The notes below the pieces were generated by a model, which was not told where the DNA came from, did not search any database, and saw only the letters and a program-made list of their open reading frames with translations. A DNA stretch of 64,000 bases, taken from Leucocoprinus leucothites. Taxonomy: Eukaryota > Basidiomycota > Agaricomycetes > Agaricales > Agaricaceae. Location of the stretch: contig JAACJO010000019.1 of NCBI GenBank assembly GCA_013368445.1, positions 1 through 64,000 on the forward strand, written 5' to 3'. Numbering within the stretch: the first letter of the stretch is position 1; each line of letters begins with the position of its first letter. The position numbers and the translations under genes are program-made. Positions 34,981 through 47,507 of the stretch are shown here, in pieces.

Positions 34981-36368
34981 ATGCTATCCTCATTGAAGCA
35001 GCTCGTCCCTTTCAATCTACTTTCCCTCAATGGGTGGACTAGAAAATCTACTAGTGAAGAAGCACTCCCTCCTTGCCATCAAGCAAGCAGCGATTTTGGG
35101 CTCTATCCGGGATACAGCGATTTGCCAGTGAAGTTGGATTCAACTAGGCTTCATCCCGTTGTGCGCGACTTCCAACTCTTGATTGAGAATGATCCCCAAA
35201 TATACATGGGATTCCAGCAAATGTTCGACCAGGTCCCTAAGGCGGCGAGGTACGAGCTAGATACAGCTGGAATAGGTCCACAGGTGAGTACCAGCTATGG
35301 CTAGAGATTGCAAGCTAAGATGATAGCCAGATACGCACCTATGAGCATATGCTGTACCGGCTGAACCAGACCCTTAAGTGGGCTCCGGCTTTTGGGGATG
35401 GTGGCACCCTCTTTCCATTTCCTATAAATGCTATGTTCAACTGGCCGATGTGTACAACGGCTGGCTACCGAATGTTCACGAACGCTCAAGTCAACACACA
35501 CCTAAAGCAGATCCTTAATACCTGGGCCCAGTTCCTCTCTTCCATAGAATCGTGTTATACTCTGACAAAAGCCGATGGAGGGTGGTTCAGCCAACCCGCC
35601 CTCCAAGCCATGCCGAATTTCGTGGAAGCATTTGTGTGTAATCCGCAAGAAGAGTATTTCGGTTTCAAATCGTGGGACGATTTCTTCACAAGGAGATTCA
35701 GGAGCGGAATGAGGCCCGTGGACGGGAAAGAGGACGATCGGGTCATCACAACCCCTTGTGAATCCGTGCCTTATAATATCGCCTATAATATCAAGGAACG
35801 AGACACCTTTTGGATCAAGGGAGAGCCATACTCGCTTCGACATATGCTCTACAATGACCCACGTACCTCCCAATTTATTGGAGGAACCGTATTCCAGGGC
35901 TACGTTTCTGAAATCGATTATCATCGTTGGCATAGCCCTGTGAATGGGACGATCAAGAAAATTGTCTCGGTACCGGGAACATATTTCGCTATTTCCCCCT
36001 CGCTTGGATTTGAATCTTCCAATGATCCGGACCCACTGTTCGAAGGATATTCACAAGGATACATGGCGAATGTTGCGACTAGAATGCTCATCTTTATCCT
36101 AGCCGATAATCCTGATATAGGATTAATGGTATTCATCGCGATTGGGATGGTCGAGGTTTCGTCGTGTGAAGCAACTGTTAAGGAGGAGGAAAGGGTAAAG
36201 AAAGGAGATCAGCTTGGGATGTTCCATTTTGGGGGGTCGAGCTACGTGATGCTATTCAGGCCCGAGACAAAGATCGAGTTTGAGGAAAGTATAAAGAGTG
36301 GAGTAGAGAGTCATTCGGAGACGAAACTGCTTTTGAACCAACGTGTAGGTTTGATTCGTTCAACATAG
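34981..36368 (+). CDS. phosphatidylserine decarboxylase-like enzyme (PSD-type, GGSS)
   Basis: Two exons, 34981-35283 and 35331-36368, encode 446 residues. The N-terminal third (YEHMLYRLNQTLKWAPAFGD; FVCNPQEEYFGFKSWDDFF) resembles the extension found in PSD-like proteins of fungi. The catalytic part has FFTRRFRSGMRPVD, the Asp/His motif EIDYHRWHSPVNG and, near the end, FHFGGSSYVMLF. In PSD enzymes self-cleavage at a Gly-Ser bond in LGST makes the pyruvoyl cofactor; here the motif is GGSS. No membrane anchor or targeting signal is evident, so a soluble amino-acid decarboxylase role (as reported for fungal tryptophan decarboxylases of this fold) is as likely as phospholipid synthesis. The start at 34981 was chosen over an in-frame ATG at 34873 because a TATTTAAA lies between them. 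Confidence 0.85.
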
Positions 36369-36880
36369 ATACATCTCTGCTGCAATCGACCAATTGGAGA
36401 TATGGTGGAAAGGAAAGGATCTCATTTGAGGGTAGGATATGCAAATCAATGTGGCTCATGAACCCTTCCAGTAGCGAGTGGCCGTGGAGACGAAATCGGA
36501 GATTATAAGTCTGGTCATGAAACGAACTTCCTAATACGTCACTTATTGTATGCCATAACCATTACTACTCCAGTAGTGTGTCTGGCCATAGATCGCGTGC
36601 CCTTATGGCTGGGCACATCTTGCCTCGGTATACCGACTGGATGTCCGAATGGATATCCAGGCCCCTCAAGGTCCTCAGACCCGTCTTCTTCCCAAATTGG
36701 CAGCCACCCGAGCAGGATCAACAATTCCGAGTTCATTTTCAAATGGCGTCAACCACTTACCACATATTACCTACTAGTGCACTGATCGTTTAATGTCCTA
36801 TTTGACCATTCTCGCACCACCTCAGAGCGTTTCATGTCCCTCTCTCCCTTCTAGTACCTTCTAAAGCATCTCTGAGTTCC

Positions 36881-38233
36881 ATGAAGCAATGGTCTGGACG
36901 TAAATTTGCCTACCTCGTCATCAGCTTCGGATTGATTGGAATTACCTCTGGCGTCAACGTACCGGCTCTCCAGTCGCGTTCGCGACTCTCGTCCGACTTT
37001 GGCTTTTATCCTGGATACAAACGACTTTCCACAGACACTCGACTCCACCAAGCTTCATCCCGTTATACGCGACTTCTAGATTCTGATCGAGGACGATGCG
37101 CAGACCTACATGGGATTTCGACAGATGTTTGAGCAGGTCCCTAATAGCAAAGAAAACCAGGTAGATGTCGCTGGAATAGGCCCCCAGGTGAGTGTGCATC
37201 TTACGCCCAGAGACTGAGCCCAAGTGATAACGAGTTTGGATGGATCATTCGACAGATCCGTGACTATGAGCACATGCTGTACCGGCTCAACCAAACCCTC
37301 GGATGGGCTCCCGCATTCGGTGACGGGGGTGACGCGTGTGGATTTCCAATGAGCACCGTGTTCTTTTAGCCAGCGTGTACTACAGTTGGCTACAGAATGT
37401 TCACGGATGATCAAGTGAATGCTCACCTCAAACGCATCCTTAATACATGGGCAGAATTCCTTTCTTCCCCGAAATCAAGGTATACACTGACCAGAGATGA
37501 AGGGGGATGGCTTAGTCCCCCGGCGCTCGAAGCAATGGGGTCCAATTTTATGGAACAGTTTATCTGCAATCCAGAGGAGGAGCATTTTGGGTTCGTGTCA
37601 TGGGACAACTTTCTCACGAGGAGATTCAGGGAGGGGATAAGGCCTGTCGATACTCCCAGAGGATTACAGTGTCATCACCAATCTGTGCGAGTCGACGCCA
37701 TACCGCATCGCTTATGATGTCAAAGAACGCGATATTTTCTGGATCAAGGGGGGACCATACTCACTTCGTCATATGATCCAGTCGCTTCGCAGTTCGTTGG
37801 AGGCACTGTCTTCCAAAGCTTCCTATCCCAACTAGACTCTCATCGCTGGCATAACCCCGTGGACGGAACAATAGTGAAAATAGTGTCTGTGCCAGGGACA
37901 TATTTCGCTCTCTCCACAGCGTTCAGCTTCGAAGTCACCAGCACCCCAGATCCTGATGGGAATGGTTATTCACAGGGCTATATGTCTAATGTCGCTACGA
38001 TGATGCTCATCTACATCCAAGCCGATAATCCTGATGTCGGATTGATGGTGTTCGCGGCGATTGGGATGGTGGAGGTATCATCTTGCGAAGCGACCGTCAA
38101 GGAAGGCGAGAGGGTGAAAAAAGGAGATCAACTTGGGATGTTCCATTTTGGGGGTTCGAGCTACGTGATGGTGTTCAGGCCTGAAACAAAGTTAGAGTTC
38201 GGAGAGATTGCGAAGGGGAGTGAAGGATCATAA
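36881..38233 (+). pseudogene. broken second PSD-like decarboxylase copy
   Basis: Alignable along its length to the intact copy upstream, including the intron after GIGPQ and the YEHMLYRLNQTLGWAPAFGD block. It carries in-frame stops at 37077-37079 and 37367-37369, and frame breaks near 37650 and 37775. The 3' part (37859-38233) is still open and keeps FHFGGSSYVMVF and a WHNPVDG catalytic stretch. A different N-terminus (MKQWSGRKFAYLV) replaces that of copy 1. The well-kept 3' half suggests recent loss. Confidence 0.82.
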
Positions 38234-38819
38234 AACAAGGTTACTTCTTAATTAGCGGGTTGGTGTTGTTCAGTCGGTACAATTAGACCTTTTTTTGGCT
38301 TCCTAGGCATAGAAGTAACGGGAACAGATGACGAGCTTCATTCAAGTTACCATTATCCGAGGCAGAAGTCCCGGCCCAGTGGTGAAGTGGCAATATTGGT
38401 GGTACTTTTCTGAAGGAGACCGTGCAAAATAGGGATAGGGATGAAAATGCGCAGTATACGCTGCTTAGGATCGACTTGTGTATATCTTGCCGGATAATGC
38501 TTTCTAAGATTGAATGTCATTGAATAAGCGATGGATTTAAGCGAACCCACATTTCGACGAGTAACTTCCGCCCAGCGTGTGCTGGATTGGTAGCAGTAGT
38601 CTACTGGCGAGGTATAAGAGCAGTGGATGCGTTCTGGTGGATAATTAGTTGCAGGCTCAGAGTTTGAACACTTATCGAGTCCGAGCTAACTCACAGTAAC
38701 AACTGAGAGTCCTACCCCCTGATCCCGCATCACGAAATTTTATCGTCACTGTCGCCGTCAATATTATATCCTTGTCCACCGTGGTACATATAGCCTGGGT
38801 CAAAAGGAGCACGGCGCAA

Positions 38820-39540
38820 TACCAGCACGATTCCGCAGGCTTACAGCCTCAGGTGAGATCAATGTTGCCAGCTTTCCAGCGGTAGACCCATATGTGAGAT
38901 GCAGGTCCACGATTATCAGATGCGCTTCAACGACATTTTGACAATCCCAGAGTCGGGGATCTACACACTGTTTCCCATTGCCGATATTTTGAACTGACCC
39001 AGGCCGGCTTTGGTAGTGTGAATTGAACCTATATCAACGGATCCAGCGTCAAGAAGGAAAGCACATTCTGGACGAGGGATAGACTCTACCATTCCGCCTG
39101 TCGCTAAACGAGGATCCTGTTATTTCCCACCAGACGGTTTTTCGGCGTTCCTTGTCTGGAGGCCATTATCAGGCCGTGCAGGTGAGATAATCGTCAAAGG
39201 CAAGGAAGTATCAAGGACGTGCTATGCTATGTTTCCAGCGTTGAGATCCATAGAGACCAGCTGCAATCTGAATCTAATTCACGATGGATGTCGGCATATG
39301 AGACTAAGCATCTCCATCTAAGCCAAAATCTAAAATTGGACCGATGGTATATATGGCATCGGACGGAGGAAGTTTCGGTGTGCTGAGCGACTACAAAAGT
39401 GAGAGATAAGGTTGAGAAGAGAGACAAGCCGGGGATGTTTCACTATGAATGTAACCTAATTCATGATTTTCCGGTGGGGGCCAGAGATAGAATTTACAAA
39501 GGGGCTGAAGGTGCGGTCAGTGGTGGTGGATCGCTCACAA
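38820..39540 (+). pseudogene. third, strongly decayed PSD-like copy
   Basis: Recognisable only in pieces. ESTFWTRDRLYH-like sequence near 39060 answers to RDTFWIKGEPYS of copy 1. A stretch near 39400-39450, DKVEKRDKPGMFHYE, answers to ERVKKGDQLGMFHFG. Stops and frame changes separate the pieces, and the GGSS site is gone. This is the oldest of the three tandem copies. Confidence 0.45.
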
Positions 39541-40230
39541 ACTTGAGGACGGTGCCTGAGTTGCCTAATGTTTAGCTGTATGTTGCAAATATGCGGAGAC
39601 GTGCTGTTTTTCATCGCAGAATAGACGAAGAGAGGTTCACTTAGATACCAAGCAGGTTGGTGCGAAGAAAGTCCAGACTGAACGGGGGAAAGGGGACTGA
39701 ACTCCAGAGTCCAGAGATTTCGAAATTCAACTGTTTGAACCCATTCTGGAATAGGTGAGCCTTTGACGAGGTGGATATGTAGAGAATTGCTGGTAGCTTG
39801 GGCCGAAAGAAGAGGATTTTCATTAAGAGGATTGAGAGATAACAGTCTTGAGGTTATTTGATTGGCGCTGATGGCAAATTCAACTCCGAAAAGCGGCTTG
39901 ATGTCAGGGCGGCTTTGCTCACCCCGCCAACCTTCCCACTCTTCTTTCCTCTACACGAGTCTTCATGTGTACTTCTCTCAGCCCACGAAAAGCCTCAAAG
40001 CTATGTTGGAGTATATTGACCGGTCTTCATGCGTCATCGATATCCCCCAGGTCGTCTCATCCATTGAATTCCGCTCTCGCGGTGGCTCATCTACGCTGCG
40101 GCTCCATTGGATCCTCCTCAACTCAACTTTCGGGGAATATAGGGTCTACTAGCTGGCTTATTGGACCATTGCACTCAGTCTCCATAGCTATCCTTCAATT
40201 TTATGTGCGCCAGATACAATCATGATCAGT

Positions 40231-40362
40231 GTCTAGAACATTCCACACAGTTTCCAGGACCTCCAGGACCTCTCCAATGCCTCTACGTCATCTCTTGTGT
40301 GTCTATGATGCTCTTGCATACCCGCTTGGTGGCTCTCTCGATGGGCCCTTAAGCTATATAAA
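40231..40362 (+). promoter_or_regulatory. heat-shock element and TATA box of HSP20-2
   Basis: gtctaGAAcaTTC at 40231-40243 is a heat-shock element with one degenerate unit. CTATATAAA places a TATA box at about 40355-40362, some 80 nt before the start codon. The motif order is the same as for HSP20-1 but the flanking sequence differs. Confidence 0.6.
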
Positions 40363-40439
40363 TGGGTGTACTCGACAGTCAGGATCGGCAGCATTCACTC
40401 GAGTCGTTCAGATCCAACTACGCTCTTATTAATCTCACA

Positions 40440-41003
40440 ATGTCCAGCGTTTTCATGTATGAGCCGTACTACAACTTTGACCGCTTCCTCGAGCAAGCCT
40501 TGAGGTCTCCTATGAACACTTCCGACTCTTCTCAAGTCGAGCGTGCCAGCTCCTTTGCCCCTCGCGCTTTCAAACCAAGGTAGGTACTCTTCCATAGCAC
40601 TTTATTCTCTCCCTGATCCGATGATATCCAGGATGGATCTCCACGAAGACACAGATCGAAACCTCGTTACGGCCACCTTTGAGCTTCCTGGCGTCAATAG
40701 ATCTGACGTCCAGCTAGACGTTCATGATGGCTTGTTGACTGTTGCTGCTGAGACCAAGTTTTCCACGGAGCACGAAGAGAGCGGATATGCTGTTCGAGAG
40801 CGTCAGTTTGGGAAGTTTTCGAGGTCTCTGAGGCTTCCTTTGGGCACAAAGGTAGGTTGGAATTCAAACATTAATAATTGACTTGTCTGATGTGTGTTTG
40901 GCAGGATACGGACATCAAGGCTTCAATGTCAGATGGAGTCCTTACTATTACCTTCCCCAAGAGATCCCCAGAGCAGGAGCCTAGGAAGATTGCCATAAAC
41001 TAA
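40440..41003 (+). CDS. small heat-shock protein, HSP20/alpha-crystallin family, copy 2
   Basis: Three exons, 40440-40579, 40632-40851 and 40905-41003, encode 152 residues, exon lengths identical to copy 1. The N-terminal arm (FMYEPYYNFDRFLEQAL), ATFELPGVNRSDVQLDV, ESGYAVRERQFGKFSRSL and GVLTITFPKRSPEQEP are near copy 1. The C-terminal docking motif is IAI. It is a cytosolic chaperone with heat-shock control predicted from upstream sites. The two copies differ most in the first 45 residues, where substrate choice and oligomer size are usually set. Confidence 0.92.
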
Positions 41004-44000
41004 GGTCCTAAGAACCGTATCGTATTGATTGTCCCGACTGCAAAAATTTTACCCCATTGACTCTATGTAGTTCCCGTCTATCGATTCGCGCTTGTATAAA
41101 TAGAAATGTAATGCTCTTACAATTTCTTATATTTCTGTTCAACTGGGGAACAGACCTTCGAAGCCCTGAATGCTACGTCTACGTCTAAGTAAGGTATGAG
41201 GACAAGTCTGTCGATGATCTCGTGCGATTGTGTACTACGGATGAGCGCGCCCGGGCTTTCAGGGTCATCAATGAGCTTGAAGTCAAACGACCACAATCGT
41301 CATTCCTTCCCTCCTTTCTTTCCTGGTCTCATTGAACGTTCGAAGTGGACTTTTCTCTCGAGTACTTCTTGATGAGTTTTGCGTGATCTAAATGTTCAAT
41401 ATGTATCCTCATTTTCTCTCCGAGAAGCCAACGATATATATCTTGGTCTGATCTTCGACCATGATGCCAACGCATCTTCTTTTACCAATCATGCGATATC
41501 CAGCCTAACCACAACAGCCAATTGTTTCGTTCACTGCAATACGTTCACCATGTTTCGCCTGCGTTTCGTCCAACTCCAGAAGTCTCTGAGATAATCCTGT
41601 GATCAGCGGAACGCGTATCCATGCAGAGGGATTTTCTCCAATTCCAGAGATCGTCCTGTGGCAAAAGGATGCCCGGATGTCCCAGTACGCTAATTTCTCA
41701 ATCTAGCAAGCATCACATTGAGTGCATATAACCACAGGATAGACACCTATGCTCTGCGGTTCAAGTAGACTGCAAGTCACCAAGCAAGAAGCTGCAAGAT
41801 CACCCCAGGACCTTGGTATTAAACGATCAAGCCTTCTGGTGAGCTCAAGGGTCCTTGCATATTTCTGTCTGCCCTTATACAGTCGCTCTATGCTAGGTCA
41901 CCGCTGGGCAATCATTCGCTCGTGTCTCCTCTCGCTTTCTCGCACAGGCCCTTTCACGTATACTCAGATTTATCTTTCTCCGCTTATATCCCGTGATTTG
42001 GGAAACAAACGATTGATGGATGAACTAAAAGACAGCTTCTGTGAGCATTAGTACTGCCCCCGACTCCGCCTAGGAATTGGTTAGCGTTGAGGGAGAGAGT
42101 TCATTACCTCTAATGATGTTGGTGAGTTCCACTCTATCGGTTTTGAGAGTGTTAATCCAATACCCATCAGATTAACGTGTTTAGGCGTCCAACGCAGGGC
42201 CAGGTCAGCTATGGGTGGCAGGTCATTACCTTCAAACACGCGCACCTTCTTGAAGGTTTCGGTTAGGGCTCAAATTCTCGTCAGGCTGTATTTTCATGCG
42301 CTAATGTTTGTATCATCTTCTAGGTATCGCAAGACGTTCAACCATAGCTGATGATCACGCATGATGGCGGAGTGTTCTGGAGACATTTATTCTCATGTAT
42401 GCGCTTCAATTTCTGAGGAAATGACAAGGAGGAGAGGTGGTTCAAAAGGGATACAAAGTTCCAGTGCGCAATACTTCTGTTACCAGTCCTGCTATCTGCT
42501 AATTCGAACGTATTTATAGGACGTTCCTCTGGCCAGTATTTCTAATTAACCCTGACTCACTGTCTTGTTCCTTGCTTGGCCAGTCTTTGGAGTGTCCTTG
42601 AAGCTTGACGGAGTCAGGTATTGAGGACATCTGGGATAACTGTGAGCATTCCTTGGAGATGCCGCGGAGTGATTGATTAATCATTTCTGTTCGGATGTGG
42701 CGCATATCCACCCCTTCTGATTCCTAGCCTCATCAACCTCCTGACTATCGCCCTTTACACATCTAAAGTTAACCCAAGGTGAGGTTTCTTTCCCGGTGTT
42801 TCTTGTTCAAGCTATTTATTTTTTCGACACGACAGGCGTCCATCCGGTAAAATCTCAAGCCCCGCCCACCGCAGTAAATGTCCTATAAATAAAGAATCAC
42901 TCGCAGAGTAAAAATACCCGAATTCTCGTGTGATCCTATCAGATTGGATCGTTGAAATTTACATCGACTATGCATCACCGAAATCCGATAAAGCACGCAC
43001 TCTCCCGCTCAGAACACCAAACGTCGTCGACTACTAGTAGCACCGCGCCGATTGTCCTTTTATGTTTGACATTACTTCTTCGCCACGATCAACCTGATCT
43101 GCACTATTTGTTGCAACTTCAATGACCCGAGAACCTTATTTTGTCTCGGTTGACGAGCTCTTGGAACTGGCTATGTGCAGGACCCAGTAGCTCAGTGGTC
43201 AACAATCGGTCGAGGTCATGACCTTCGATGATAGTCGAGTTAGGCTGGCGGCTGTGCGTTCACCCCAACCTTTTCAAATAGCTACCTGAAAAATGATTCT
43301 GATGGTTGATGATTGCCCAGGGTTCTGCTAACAAACGTAGATTCTTAGTTCCTGATTGGGGACGCTTGCTTTGATGAAGAAGAGCGAAGACCCAAGATAT
43401 ACCGGAAATATTACGAGAGTCCCCAAGTCAAAGAAGATACGAGTGTTTTGCGGATTCAATATAGGGTTCCGGCTCCAAAGGTACACTCGAGCAACAATGT
43501 GGTTATACCCCGCTTATTTAGTTTCGCCATTGATTCCAGTATATTCTCGCTTCTTCCCCTCGAAACCCAACCCGAATTCAAGGTCGTGCTGGCTGATAAG
43601 GATCTTCTCCGCCGTTGTGAGTGAGCTGTAACAGTTCTTTTTTGTTGATATAACTACGATGCTGATGTTATTTTGTTTCAGCTTCTAGGAGAGTGTTAGC
43701 GAGTATATATGGCAGTGAAGAGTGTTTAAATGGCAATAACTACATCTGGTGATGAGCCTAGAATCCCCTCTCGGATATCATTAACTTGCAATAAACCCTT
43801 CTTGAATCTGCTTGCGCCTTGTCGGGGATGATGAATTTATATATACTTGACTGCTTTACCACCTATCCTGGCTTCAGTTTTCTATAGAACCCATTGAATT
43901 ACCTCCGAGCTATCCAGTGACCCCTAACACCTCTCGAGGCCTTGTTTGCCAGCTTTCTCTGGTGAGATACCACCTCGCTGCACGCAGCTGACCAACCCTC

Positions 44001-44130
44001 ACTACGATCTTACTATCGCAAGTCATTCCGTTCAAGGACATCATTAATGATTAACAATTATTCGAGCTTACTTATACCAGTCTAACAAATATATATATAT
44101 AAATGTCCAAAGTTTACTGAGCGATTAATC
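41004..44130. other. intergenic, no supported gene
   Basis: About 3 kb with only short frames. The string cccagtagctcagtggtc near 43188 recalls a tRNA 5' half, but the remainder does not fold as one. An AT microsatellite (atatatatata) lies near 44090. Confidence 0.45.
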
Positions 44131-46085
44131 CTACGTAGCTGTGAGAGCCCGCTGTTGGTCTACAGCAAGCTTGCTCAGGTGCTTAGCTTCTCTCTTTACG
44201 GTCTCACGAGTCCTCCGGAGCAAACTTTCGTCCACCAAGAAGGGATTTTTTCGGAGAGTACCCTGAGGTACCGCCTCATCCACACTTGGAGATACACTGT
44301 TTTCTCCATGCTCCTGGGAGCTCCAGTAAACGAGGCCAAGATCAACATCCAGAGAGAACGTCCAAACCGTCTCAATTGCTCTCTTGAGACGGTCCAGGGC
44401 CTCGCTAACATGTTCAGTTGTTGCCAGCGGCAACCCATCCTCGACCAACTGTGGAATTTTCCTATCTTGCTCTCGCTTCTTCTTTGCTTTACTGCTCTTC
44501 CAGGCGCTGAATTTTGCTGAATGGATAGTTATTAGCTCCTGGCGGATGGACTGGGTGTTGGTGGAGAAAGTTTTGTTTGCATCTGAGAGCCTTGCAAGCT
44601 GGGTAATGAAGCTAGAGGATAGAGAGCCTCGACTTGAACTTTGCCGAATATACACCATCCACTCGACAATGACTTCGAGGAGCAGCTGGAGCTGAGCTTG
44701 GAAGAGCTGGGCCAACTTGCGTGCATGCTCACGGACGATTTTAGAGTGACTTTCCTGAACAACGTCAGATAATGAGAACAGCTGCCTGACAAGGCGAGAA
44801 AGGTGTTGGATTCCATTCGTAAATTCTTCGACCTCGGCCGACATGGAACGCTGGGGAAGTATCAGTTGCTGCTTTAAATAAATAGCCACTGTACAATGAA
44901 CGCACGTCTTCGGTCTGCTCGTTTTTTACATCGGCCATCTTCAGCAAAGGGATTCAGTTCGACTCGGGCGCAACAGAGGTGACTTTTAACCTCTTACCTC
45001 GCGTTCAAGCTGATGAAAGGCATCAAATAGTGTTCCCAGAATCTGTTCAGTTCTTTGTTTCATCTCAGGAGTGATCTTCTGAGCAGGAAATGCTTCCTTG
45101 ATGAATTCTACATCTGCCGCATCCCAGACTGCAACGTGAACATTGTGCCACTGCTGTCCGCAATCACCGGCAAGGCCAGTTGCTTCCACTGATTTGGTGT
45201 CTATTGAGCTAATGACGTTCATCTCGGCCTGTCGAACCTCCATGCGATCCTTTATAGCTAATATGATCAATGTCAGTTATATGCCTCTTGCGTATAGCAA
45301 TTATAGTCCCTACCCAGTATCTTCCGCTGTAGGGCTTGTGTTCCCTTGCGGACTCCGTATTTGACAAAAGGGCCAGCAATGAATGCGATCAGGACACCTA
45401 GATGCGTGCCCCCAGCTTGAGGCGGATCAACTCCTCCAACAAAATCTTGGCTATCAGTGAGCGAAATCTTCCGTGCTTCATCTTTTGCGTCACCTCTTTG
45501 GAGCTGCTCCATTATCGGTAAAACATTTTCGTAGTTGAACTTGAGGAGGCTTATATGTAAATAGACGAGAGTGAAGACTTGAAGTACATACCTCAGAGAC
45601 TTTATCTGATATATCATCAAACTCTTTACCTCCGGCTTTGCGCAAGGACTGGGTGATATGCAAAAATTGAGTCTTCAGCTCCAGTGTAATATCATAAGCA
45701 GTCGCTTGATCATCCGTCACTGGAATGTCCACGTTTCTTAGTTTTCGCATCTGCGTCGCAGAAGCGCGGGTGAGGTCACAGAGACTGCTGTACTGCGCAA
45801 TAACGTCTGCTAATATATCGCGAGCTTGGTCTACAAGCTTTTCCGCCCCGGGCTGTTTGCTCCTACACACGTGAACGATGAAACCATGCACGCCAACACA
45901 AATTAGAGGATTGAGACTAACAGGTGAGTATTTTGGATCAAAGCCTTGATGAGCTCGCGAGAGTCAGTGCTGAATTTATTGATCTCATCAATGGCTGGGA
46001 CTTGGCTCCTGCCGGGAAGGACTGTCAGGTCCGACAAGTCCTGAGCGAGGTTGTCGACACTAGAGCTAGTAGAAGGAGAAGACAT
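44131..46085 (-). CDS. predicted all-helical protein, family member A
   Basis: Six exons, 46085-45922, 45862-45592, 45539-45314, 45257-44998, 44938-44906 and 44850-44131, encode 557 residues; every junction is GT-AG and in phase. Residues 1-145 are helical and acidic. About 193-208 is a hydrophobic, Gly-containing stretch (GVLIAFIAGPFVKYGV) followed by a basic KGTQALQRK. The rest is long amphipathic helix, including ARKLAQLFQAQL and the family signature EWMVYI. The C-terminal part carries LRKNPF before a basic helix. Members C (53.6 kb) and D (62.5 kb) share exon order, the tiny penultimate exon and these motifs. I recognise no named family. Helix / hydrophobic segment / helix organisation is compatible with membrane insertion, which is inference. 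It faces gene B across a 357-bp shared upstream region. Confidence 0.72.
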
Positions 46086-46442
46086 GATTGAGTGGGTTGC
46101 TTGAAAGTCCTTAGCTAACAAGGGCTGTGGACGTTTATATACGTTCAGTGATCCAGGCTGACGCCCACAACTTACGCCTGGGCGGAATATTGGTTAATAT
46201 TTGTTAATGTAAAGTTCGAGAATCACCGTTCACCTCATGCTTTGCGCTCTGCAAACCCAAGATCTTCACTCAGATCAGAGTCGGGTTAGAGTTTGCACCT
46301 GGTTCACAATGAAGGTTCTGAACCATCACTTGGAAATGAACTGGTCGTTACGGCAAATTTGATTGCCAAACTCCGAGTCGGTGTATCCCGAAGCCTGAGC
46401 TTGCTCACAAGCCTGTCGTGCCCTCCTTCGACTTCATCATCC

Positions 46443-47507
46443 ATGTCCGAGAGCCAACCCGTCCTCATCTCTTACCTGAGAGTAAGTGGTTGTGTTCAAT
46501 GGATAGTATTTTCCACTAATCATAGCGCAAAGCTACCACCTAATGAGCAATTGTTCTCCAGGCTGAAGGAGATCCTCCTGCTACTCCGTGAAAAACTCGA
46601 ACATTTGACTTTGGCTCTCGCGGTACCACAGGACCCTGATAGCCCTTTCGTACTACCTAAAGAGGTCAATAAAGCTCTTAAACCTTTACGCACAGCGGCT
46701 TCCGGCCAGTCGATCGCGCTCGGGAACGTCCTATTTCAAACCCGATTGTTCGCAAACAAAACCCTCCAGCTGGTCGACACCTTAGAAGCAGCAGATAGCA
46801 AAGTAGAGAAGCCAGATGTAATTGAAAAGCTGATCTACAACGCTAAAACAGCTGTGGAATCTTGCGAGACTGCTGCAAAAGAGATGGAAGAGGTCTCCGA
46901 ATTAACTACGTCTACAATCCAAAGCCTCAGGCCTGTGATCGATAAAAGTTAGTACCAATTTACTGAAAAACGCGATATCTTGCTTGTGTGGAGCTGAGCC
47001 CTACCCCTAGCCAGCAACAATGCAAGTGCTGCTGTCTTCACAGAAGAAAATTCCCAGGTTGTGAACGAACTCCTTAAGGCAACTCGAGAGGGGAGCACAC
47101 TGTTCCGACAAACGGGCCAGTACTATCGCGATGCAGGGGAACACTTCCGTGACGATGAAGCCCTCCGAGCTAACCCACCTTCGCCCGAGGAGATTAATGT
47201 TGTCCGGCAGAGGTGGACCGCCTTCGTGACAAGCCTAGGGGATTATGAGGCTGACTTATCTAAGATTGGTGCTGCGATTCGCCTTGGGCCAAAGGTCCAT
47301 GAAGCCAGGCGACTTGGACGTCTGTGGTCTCGCTTTGGTAAAACCAGCACTCAAGATCGGACAACCACTCCGGCTCAGCCAAGGACTATCCTCGATGCCA
47401 ACACCTCAGATCATGCACCTGCCCGCCCGCGGGAAAGGAACGTTTCATTCTTACGTTCAATATGGCAATGGATCCTGGCACACTTCTCGACGAAAAAGAA
47501 TAAATAG
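46443..47507 (+). CDS. predicted helical protein B, divergent partner of A
   Basis: Three exons, 46443-46481, 46533-46947 and 47011-47507, encode about 316 residues. Intron 1 is 51 nt and frame-neutral, so it might be retained. The sequence is heptad-like and helical nearly throughout (KEILLLLREKLEHLTLAL; VIEKLIYNAKTAVESCETAA; IQSLRPVIDK). It ends with a Pro/Thr-rich linker and a short aromatic-hydrophobic helix, FLRSIWQWILAHF, capped by KKNK. That tail resembles a membrane-binding or tail-anchor segment. It is not obviously homologous to A, but is of the same overall build and divergently transcribed from it, which suggests shared control. Function unknown. Confidence 0.65.

Noticed and set aside
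43185..43280. tRNA-like 5' half (cccagtagctcagtggtc)
   Set aside because: No matching acceptor stem, no recognisable anticodon arm and no T-loop at the right distance.
44155..44520. 121-codon plus-strand frame
   Set aside because: Shadow of the last exon of helical protein A.
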